Assembly (NCBI GenBank): GCA_002221725.1
Contig: NJFT01000092.1
Coordinates: 80,028-144,027 of the forward strand
DNA length: 64,000 bases
DNA from: Scedosporium boydii
Taxonomy: Eukaryota > Ascomycota > Sordariomycetes > Microascales > Microascaceae
Direction: 5' to 3'
Made by a program: the position numbers and the translations under genes. The notes below the pieces were generated by a model. It searched no databases. It was not told where the DNA came from and worked only from the letters and a program-made list of their open reading frames with translations. Positions 57,053 through 64,000 of the stretch are shown piece by piece. Position 1 is the first letter of the stretch; each line of letters begins with the position of its first letter.

Positions 57053-57853
57053 TTATGAGGATAGAAGCGATGCATTGAGCGTCGTGTGGTCGACTGTCAT
57101 CGCCCCGTACATCCCATCTCCACCGGCCTCTAGCTGCACCATCATTCTCCTCATCGTAGAGCCGTCGGAACAACGGGGTCCGCGACCGTACACAGCCTCC
57201 GCAAACATACGCAGCTGCATGGGGAACCGCGGGTCTCCATAGTGCTCAATGACGTCGCGCTTTTGGATGCAAGCGCTCAAGTCGTGCCAGTTGGACTGGC
57301 TGCTCTCCATGCCCAGTTTCTCACACTCGAGCTGCTTCTCTCGAGTCCACCAGGAAGGTAGTAGACCAGGCTTCTTGGCGACTTGTTTAATGAAGCGGCG
57401 GAAGCCGGGGAGGGAATGCGCGGAACCGTCGTAAATCGTACCAATCTCGGAATCTCCATCGAAGACGTAACAATCCTCGATGTACATGCGGAACGCGTCT
57501 ATCAGAAGTCTGTATACATCCTTCTCAGGACGGTCGTGAAGCCAAGTGCCGTTCTCCAGACGCGTGAAGGGTTTCGTGATGGGGTCGTCGAGACCTTTAG
57601 GAGGTGAGAGGACAGTGCTAGCCCGTGGGGCATTGTCGAAATCGGGGTCAGATTCCTGCTCGCCACAGATTTTCTTGTGGACTTTTCAATCGGCCTTCTG
57701 GCAGTCTCGGGAGCAGTAAGGCGTTGTCCGGCACTTGGCCCAATTCTTGAGCTTGACCTCAGGAGGCGCCTTCTTGCATGTGGTGCATCCGTCTTGCGAG
57801 GACGTGCTCTTGGCCGAGCCATGGGCGTCACTACTGCTGGCGGTTTGACCCAT
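57053..57853 (-). pseudogene. MYND zinc-finger protein gene with a stop at the conserved finger Trp
   Basis: From ATG 57853 the minus strand codes a MYND finger: Cys23-x2-Cys26 (CTTCKKAP), Cys41 and Cys47 (KCRTTPYCSRDC) and Cys51. Codon 56 is TGA (57688-57686) in QKAD-stop-KVHKKIC, exactly where MYND fingers have an almost invariant Trp (TGG). After it the frame is open for 210 codons to 57053. That part contains the typical fungal companion region, PFTRLENGTWLHDRPEKDVY, LPSWWTREKQLECEKLGM and IEHYGDPRFPMQLRMFAEAV. No splice pair removes the TGA. Other genes here use TGG for Trp and TGA for stop, so recoding is unlikely. The rest looks intact, so the lesion is recent or an error in the sequence. 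The product of this family has no assigned function. Confidence 0.7.
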
Positions 57854-58455
57854 CGTCTGCTTTAGACAAGGTTTAGCTCGAGAGCTAATAGATGTTGGCT
57901 GGGAGACTTCGTTTGGTCCAAGTACATGCGAAGTAGGGAAATAGTAGTACTCACTGACTTGTATTATATCTAGGTCTGAGTCGAGGCGGTGCTTCGATTT
58001 TCGACACTGATCTGAGTGTCATTGAGCAACTGTTTCCGAGGACTCTTTTGTTTTCGCATCCTCTTGAATTTTGTAGAGTTGTCAAGGCAATTTCAAGTTC
58101 TGCACACAGAGTACGGGGGCAGGAGCGAACCTCGAAGCTGTCGCTGATTCATCAAGTATCTTCTCATTTCTATTCATACTTGCTACGCGAGGACGACGAT
58201 GAATTGATGCGAGGATTCTGGAGGTCAATTGATGGGTGAAGCGCCAATAGAATGTAGTGATTGGTTAAACCACTGAGAAAGCGCCTGCAGTGAGCAGGCG
58301 GCAGTTGGGAGCCCGTTACCGTTACACGACATGACAGACACCGCCTGGCTTGAGACATCAACACCTTAATTTGGACTGCCTTCCCCACCTCTCCCTTTTG
58401 CTGCTCGCAAACCCGCACCGCTTTATTGTTCTCGGACCCCCCAACGCCTCCAGCC
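57854..58455. promoter_or_regulatory. Divergent intergenic region (MYND / MOB2)
   Basis: This 0.6 kb holds the 5' flanks of both divergent genes. A CGAAGTA core occurs at 57921. No gene is seen. Confidence 0.45.
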
Positions 58456-59605
58456 ATGTCCAATCTGTTTTCTGGAATGTGAGTCTACGATCATCATCAC
58501 GAACCATTTGTAGAAATCCCCCAACTTATCCCTCCCGTAGTAATGCCCGCCTCCGAGGCACCTCCTCAAAGTCAGGGGCGCCGGTGAACAAAAGCCCAAC
58601 AGCCTCTACTAATGAGGTTCCGCCAGTGTGGCATGAGAGTCAATCCCGATCTCAGACGCCGGTGCCTCGGGTCTCATTACCGGAGTCGCCGTCACTTACT
58701 GAGTCTATGGGAATGGCGTCGCCTCTGACTCTCGATTACCCTCGACCCCTCCCAATGTGGCTCAATACCGCCTACGCCAAGCATATCGTCAAGGGCAACT
58801 TCATGACCCTCAGCGCTCGGCCCAAGGCTGTTGAGCAGGGCGAATGGATAGCGCATCAAGGTAATGCTAGGTCGTCCAAGATTATAGTGACTAGTTTTCT
58901 GATGGTCCCTAGCGGTTGAGCACTACCGAAATTTATGGAACTTTGTCCGTATTGTTCACGAGAAGGAGGATGATGGAACCAGCATATGTAACCCTATAAC
59001 CTGCCCCAAGATGTCGGCAGGAAAGTACGTGGTCCTCTCTCGGCTCCCTCTAACTATGGCTAATGGAGGGCAGGAATCACTCGTATACTTGGCTCAACAA
59101 GAGCCAGCAGCCCGTCGAGCTTCCGGCACATGAGTACATGATGCTTATGCAACGGTGGATTTCTGGAAAGATAGACGACCCGGCAATGTTTCCCACCGAT
59201 CCCGCTGGCGTTTCCTACGCTATTCAGCCCACAGGATCGAACGAAATCCCCCAAATCGACGGCGAGACCTGGTTGGGTGCTCGGAGCGGGTTCCCAAACC
59301 AGTTTGGAGGCACTTGTCAATTGATATTTCGCCAGATATTCCGGGTCTATGCCCATCTTTATTGGGCTCACTTCATCGATCCCTTTTACCATCTAGGCCT
59401 CGAGAAGCAACTAAACAGTTGCTTCAGTCATTTCATCCTGACTGCGACTACTCTGGGCATGTTGCAGCCTGAAGAACTAGAGCCCATGCAATACCTTATT
59501 GACTTGTGGGCAGCGGATGGTACCTTTCCTCCCGAGTCAAGGGCATATTCGTGTGCAAATCTGGAGAGAGGTAGATATATCCTCAGTCTCGGCGGTGCCA
59601 AATGA
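58456..59605 (+). CDS. MOB2: MOB kinase activator, Mob2-like
   Basis: Four exons, 58456-58478, 58541-58860, 58913-59024 and 59074-59605, join in frame to 328 residues; introns are 62, 52 and 49 bases. The N-terminus MSNLFSGINARLRG is followed by a Ser/Pro-rich stretch and then the MOB fold. Zinc ligands are visible: CNPITC (Cys-x4-Cys) and HLYWAH (His-x4-His within YAHLYWAHF). The segment PVELPAHEYMMLMQRWISGK corresponds to the MOB helix that precedes the LDD/IDD turn. Mob2 proteins bind and activate NDR-family kinases (COT1 in Neurospora) that control hyphal tip growth and branching. Mob2 is favoured over Mob1 by the long N-terminus and the LFSGxNARLRG start. The 23-base first exon was placed from the donor GTGAGT and acceptor GTAG with frame kept. 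Confidence 0.82.
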
Positions 59606-60655
59606 TTTGAGGATAGGGTCAACTGGATTGGGAGAATGTTGCAAAACACTCTGGTCCTCAAATAGTCGCCGAGGCCGGGGCGAGAACAGTTATAGATGCG
59701 CGATAATGACAACTGCTGGTTCCACACAAGATAAGGTGCCAGGTGATATGCAAATTTACTCTGGCGACGAAGTTGGAGCTCATGATACTCCTGTGTTCGG
59801 CCACGACTTAGGGGTTGATCGCAGTCTGCATTGGTTAGGTCCTCAGACCTCGTTCCTCAACCACCGAAAACATGCAGTCCATTGATCGACGTAGCTATTC
59901 AGCGAAATATTCGACATAGAGGATGGGATGTGGGATAGAAAAGAGATTAGAGGAGGGAGGGGGGGTAAATGCGATTCCACCAGCTCCAAGCAAAGTACAA
60001 GACTAAGGGTGCCGCTTGTTTAAAGCTTAATTGAGTGATGCGTGCCAATGGGTGTGGTTGAAGAAAGCGTAGTATTTGAACTATCAAGTGAATCAGGTAC
60101 TAGGCCTCAAAAAACTGTTCTTACTCCAAACTCGAAATAAAGAAGATGGAAGCATTGATTTATTGATCGCTGCCGCTCCCAATCAATGGGCGCCAAGATT
60201 AAAAGAGGCAGGGAGGCGACATGTAGGAAAGTATATTTCAGCCTCCGAGCTGAGCAATCGGGCGAAATGGTGGATTAGTCAGACCCCCGATGAGGCAGCA
60301 ACAATTGCGCCTTGATTCAACAAGGTGATCATCATTCACCAAGTATTGTTTCTGAAGGGGGTGTGAGCCTCAGGCAATTACTCAAGACAGCAACCATCTC
60401 CCCAGAAGCCTTGCCGGGGGCATGAATTGCTCGTCTGTTTATATTGATCTGTTCGCAAATTCGGCTTTTGTCCTGGCACCCAACCACGCCAGCAAGCCAG
60501 CAGGTCATCTCTTCCATCGTCTTCCGTAGGACACCTAGCACCGACAGACTTCCTCACCGACCTACACCCCTCGACCTCCATCCTACCCGAAGCGCAGCCT
60601 CACCGAAGCTGCGCAAGACTGGTTTTCAATAAGCCACGTCTCTGGCGAGTTCACC
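59606..60655. other. Intergenic with promoter of the F-box/WD40 gene
   Basis: Between two plus-strand genes; no supported coding frame. A 79-codon frame at 60076-60315 starts with TTG and has no features. Confidence 0.5.
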
Positions 60656-63600
60656 ATGGACAACTTCTCCCCTCAGCAGCCCGACGAGGGCTATTCCGAA
60701 GATCCCCTAAACCCCAGTTTGTCCTCGTATGGCATGGCCATGACGGGTCCTCCGAGCCTCGCAGATTTGCCCGACTGGCTTATGAGGGAACTCCCTAGAA
60801 TGCCGCTTTCTCTCAAGAAGAGTAAGTTCGACGCCCTGCCAGTTTCACTGGCCCGTATTATTAGTCGGAATTTCTCGAGACTAGTACAACATCGTCTTGT
60901 TGTGTGTTGTGATGTCGAAAATATCCCATGTCGCGCCTCCTGACTTCATACTGCTATAGGTGCACATGGTTCTTATCGGTGTCGCAAAGGCTCTTTACTA
61001 TGTCAGAGCTAATATGAATACTCGCAGAGATCGCCTCGATCGTTCTTGACGCGCTCCCGACACCGGCGATTGCTGAAATCGTCCAGACCCTAAATCCTCG
61101 GCTCTATATCGACTTCGTTCACTATCTCCCTCCGGAAGTATGCTTAAAGATCCTTGAATTTCTCGACCCGACTTCGCTCATAAACGTGGCGCGATCATGT
61201 CGAACCTGGCACACCCTTGCGCTCGACAAGAAGCTTTGGCGACGACTATACCATATGGAGGGTTGGTCGGTCGTGCCCTCTGAGATCCAGAAATGGCAGG
61301 AGAGGGTGAACAAGATTGGTGCAGCCAATCGAGAAGCCGCTGCTCGACCTGAGGGCCGCCCTATGAACCGAAAGAGAGCGATATCAGAAGACGCCGACTG
61401 CGAGATGCTCGATGCCGATAGGGCCCCGAGGCACTACGAACCCGACTTTTTGAGTACGGTTCTCAAGAGCCCAGCTTGGTCAACAGCTTCTCTACCGGGC
61501 CCATCCGTGACTCCATCGGACCATGCGACACCCGATTCGGGCGATGTAGAGATGGGCAACGCGACGAGGGGAAGGTCTGCCGACCTGCCTAACAACGACC
61601 CAGCCGGGCAGCAACAGCAACCCCAAGTGCCCAAGGAAAAACCTGCCCTTGGTGATGACCCGAATTTGGTACGGTTTCTGGAGCGCCTCCCGCCTCAGTA
61701 TGTCGATGGGCTCATGCCATCCACCCTATGGAACTGGGAACCTCGTGATGACAGATATGTCATCAACTGGAAGTATCTCTACTCTATGAGGAGACGTCTC
61801 GAGTCTAACTGGGAATTGGGTCGCTTTACAAACTTTCAGTTCCCGCATCCTGACCATCCAGAAGAAGGCCATAAGGAGTGCATTTACAGTTTGCAATATA
61901 CACCCGAGTATCTCGTTAGTGGTTCTAGGGATCGAACACTCCGTATCTGGAGCATGCAAACGCGCCGGCTGATACTGCCGCCGCTTGCTGCGCACTCCGG
62001 TTCCGTCCTATGCCTGCAATTTGACGCTGACCCTGAGGAAGATCTCCTGGTTTCAGGAAGCAGCGACTCCGACGTCATTCTGTGGAAGTTCTCTACAGGC
62101 AAACTGATTCAGCGACTCCAGAAGGCACACCGCGAGTCAGTGCTGAACGTCAAGTTTGATAAACGGATCCTCGTGACATGCTCAAAAGACAAGACGATCA
62201 AGATATTCAACCGGCGGCCCCTCCGCTACGGCGACGTGGGTTATCCCCAGAGCGAGTTCGTCAACCCCGTCCCGATCAAGATGAAGAACTATGGCTACCA
62301 GCCCAACCTCGCCGACGAACTTCCTGTGATCGCGCCGTACACGATGATCGGTGCGCTCCAAGGCCATAATGCCGCCGTGAACGCCGTCCAGATTTGCGGC
62401 GATGAAGTTGTCTCTGCCAGCGGTGACAAGGCGATCAAGGTCTGGGACTGGCCTAAGCAGAAGTGTACTCGTACCATCCTCGGGCACCTAAAGGGCATTG
62501 CCTGTGTCCAGTACGATGGTCGACGAATTGTCAGCGGTAGCAGCGACAACGAGGTCAAGGTCTTCGACAGCTCGACAGGTCTAGAGGTAGCGAGCCTCCG
62601 TGCGCACACCCACTTGGTGAGAACGGTACAAGCCGGCTTCGGCGACTTGCCCAACAGCGAAGAGGACGACCGTGAGGCCGCGCGACTCATTGACGAAGAA
62701 TACTTCAAGGCGCTGGAGACGGGTGCCGTTTCAAGTGCGGCTCAACCGACACGAGCCCATTCACGACGTCGTGGGAACGCTGGAAGCAGGCGACCGGAAG
62801 ACATTACCGCTTACGGTGCGAACCTTCCTCCTGGCGGCGGCGGAGGCAAATACGCACGTATCGTATCGGGGTCTTACGACCAGAGCATTATAATTTGGCG
62901 TCGTGACAAGGAGGGAATCTGGAAGGACGCGCACCACCTCCACCAAGAGAAGGCACAAATCGCGGCCCAGCGCCAGGCACTGCCACCGCTGGTGTCCAAC
63001 CCCCCAGTAACTCTTCATCCCTCAGTCCGCCACCCGAGCAGCAACACGACAGCGGGTCCTCCGCCACCGACACCACCGCCCACTCAGACACCAAACGCCC
63101 AGGGGGGCGGTGGCGGTCCAGTCCTTCCTCTGCCGGGTTCGCAGGCAGGCCCTGAGTCGTACCAGGCTCTTATAAATGTGGTGGTTTCACGGGGCGTTAC
63201 CGATCTCGAGAATGCGCTACTAGCGTATCCTGCGATGCTCTCTAATCTCGGCCAGCTACACGGGGCTATTGACCGCGTCACTTCACCGTACGTGCGCAAC
63301 CAGCTACGTCAGACGGTTGCGACCGCCATAGAGCGCTCGCAACACCGCGCCAGAGCGATTGCCAATCAGTTCCAAGCCCGTAGCACGCCCCCGCTTTCGG
63401 CGTCAGCTGCGGGACCATCGACTGCACCTCCTCCAAATACCCTACCTAGTCTCGCGCCCCAGGTACCCGCGCAACAGAACCTTTCAGTACCTCCTGCTCC
63501 TGTCCCTGGCCATGCTCCTATCTCTAGCTCTGGGTCAACCACGTCACATGGTCTATGTAGGCAGGCGACCAACGTACAGGCCTCAACAGCTGCCCCTGCT

Positions 63601-63936
63601 TCTGCAGCGCCCACGCATGTCGCAGCACCAACACCAACACCGGCAGCTGCAGCGCCAGCGCCGGCAGCGGCACCAACGGCAGCGGCACATGCCGGAGCTC
63701 ACGGTGCGGCGGCGGCGGCCCCCTTTGCCGCCCATCACCACCTCTACGCCGCGCACCCGGCACAACCACACCACCAACACATGGTTGACGGAAGCCCCGC
63801 GAGGGTGTTCAAGCTACAGTTCGATGCCCGGAGAATCATTTGTTGTAGTCAAACGAGTGTCATTGTCGGGTGGGACTTTTGCAACGGCGACGCGGAGCTC
63901 GAGGCCGTGTCGAGATTTTTCGCGCCTATTGAATAA
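60656..63936 (+). CDS. F-box/WD40 SCF substrate receptor (FWD-1-like)
   Basis: Two exons, 60656-60821 and 61028-63936 (intron 60822-61027, 206 bases), give 1024 residues. The F-box is at about residues 84-130 (YLPPEVCLKILEFLDPTSL, WHTLALDKKLWRRLY). After a disordered acidic linker come WD40 repeats from about residue 336, with repeated VSGS(R/S)D and IW or VWD cores (YLVSGSRDRTLRIWSM, LLVSGSSDSDVILWKF, LVTCSKDKTIKIFN, VVSASGDKAIKVWDW, IVSGSSDNEVKVFD, IVSGSYDQSIIIWRR). A Pro/Ala/Gln/His-rich insertion of about 280 residues follows, then a last WD-like blade at the extreme C-terminus (VFKLQFDARRIICCSQ, VIVGWDF). The layout resembles Neurospora FWD-1, which targets the clock protein FRQ to SCF ubiquitination; other FBXW receptors cannot be excluded. 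Confidence 0.85.
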
Positions 63937-64000
63937 AGGCTCCAGCCTTTGGCATGAGAAAACCGACTAACGAAAGCAAAAAAAAAAAAAAAAAAAAAAG
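63937..64000. other. 3' flank ending in an A-tract
   Basis: Short 3' UTR region of the F-box/WD40 gene. The window ends in a run of A starting at about 63980. Confidence 0.6.

Noticed and set aside
57053..57853. Idea that TGA codes for tryptophan here
   Set aside because: Intact genes in the window use TGG for Trp throughout and TGA as a normal stop (for example the lactate dehydrogenase), so nuclear recoding is not supported.

Overview
The window is a chromosomal segment of a filamentous ascomycete (Pezizomycotina, most likely a Sordariomycete). The evidence is short GT-AG introns (about 44-206 bases), single-gene transcription units on both strands with 0.3-4 kb between them, and a typical fungal gene set. 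That set includes Rtt106, Vfa1, Cdc24, Mob2, an F-box/WD40 protein of the FWD-1 type, mS37/Mrp10, Yvh1, carboxypeptidase S, a fungal rhodopsin-domain membrane protein and a GPI-anchored Cys-rich protein. No operon, virus, insertion sequence, CRISPR array or recognisable intact transposon was seen.

Layout. 1.7-3.7 kb: a C2H2 zinc-finger protein, followed by a 4.3 kb non-coding stretch. 8.1-11.7 kb: Yvh1-type phosphatase and vacuolar carboxypeptidase S. 15.2-19.6 kb: a compact block of Vfa1 (-), Rtt106 (+) and L-lactate dehydrogenase (-). 20.8 kb: an intron-containing tRNA-Thr. 21.5-22.4 kb: a GPI-anchored wall-type protein. 24.7 kb: a degenerate tRNA-like sequence. 25.5-27.0 kb: a seven-helix rhodopsin-domain protein. 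29.3-31.7 kb: an Artemis/SNM1-type DNA repair nuclease, divergent from an aromatic-ring FAD monooxygenase (33.1-35.3 kb), which is followed on the same strand by a zinc alcohol dehydrogenase (36.2-37.6 kb). 38.1-39.3 kb: a decayed NYN-CCCH gene. 40.7-45.1 kb: a 1387-residue repeat-containing protein with an AT-hook-like motif. 46.2 kb: Mrp10. 48.0-51.4 kb: Cdc24. 51.4-55.1 kb: a gene-free stretch rich in a TACGAAGTA motif. 55.1-57.9 kb: F-box and MYND genes, each with one in-frame stop. 58.5-63.9 kb: Mob2 and an F-box/WD40 protein.

How the genes relate. Most are unrelated housekeeping genes. Cdc24 (Cdc42 activation) and Mob2 (NDR-kinase cofactor) both act in hyphal polarity but are separate units. 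The monooxygenase and alcohol dehydrogenase could form a small catabolic pair; this is inferred only from adjacency. Exon joins were assembled by hand from splice signals, and each kept frame through to the stop. The most notable signals are three broken accessory genes (NYN, F-box, MYND), an over-represented intergenic 9-mer, and an acidic 'NTDEL...LPDTPT' repeat in the large unassigned protein. I found no convincing undescribed multi-gene system.
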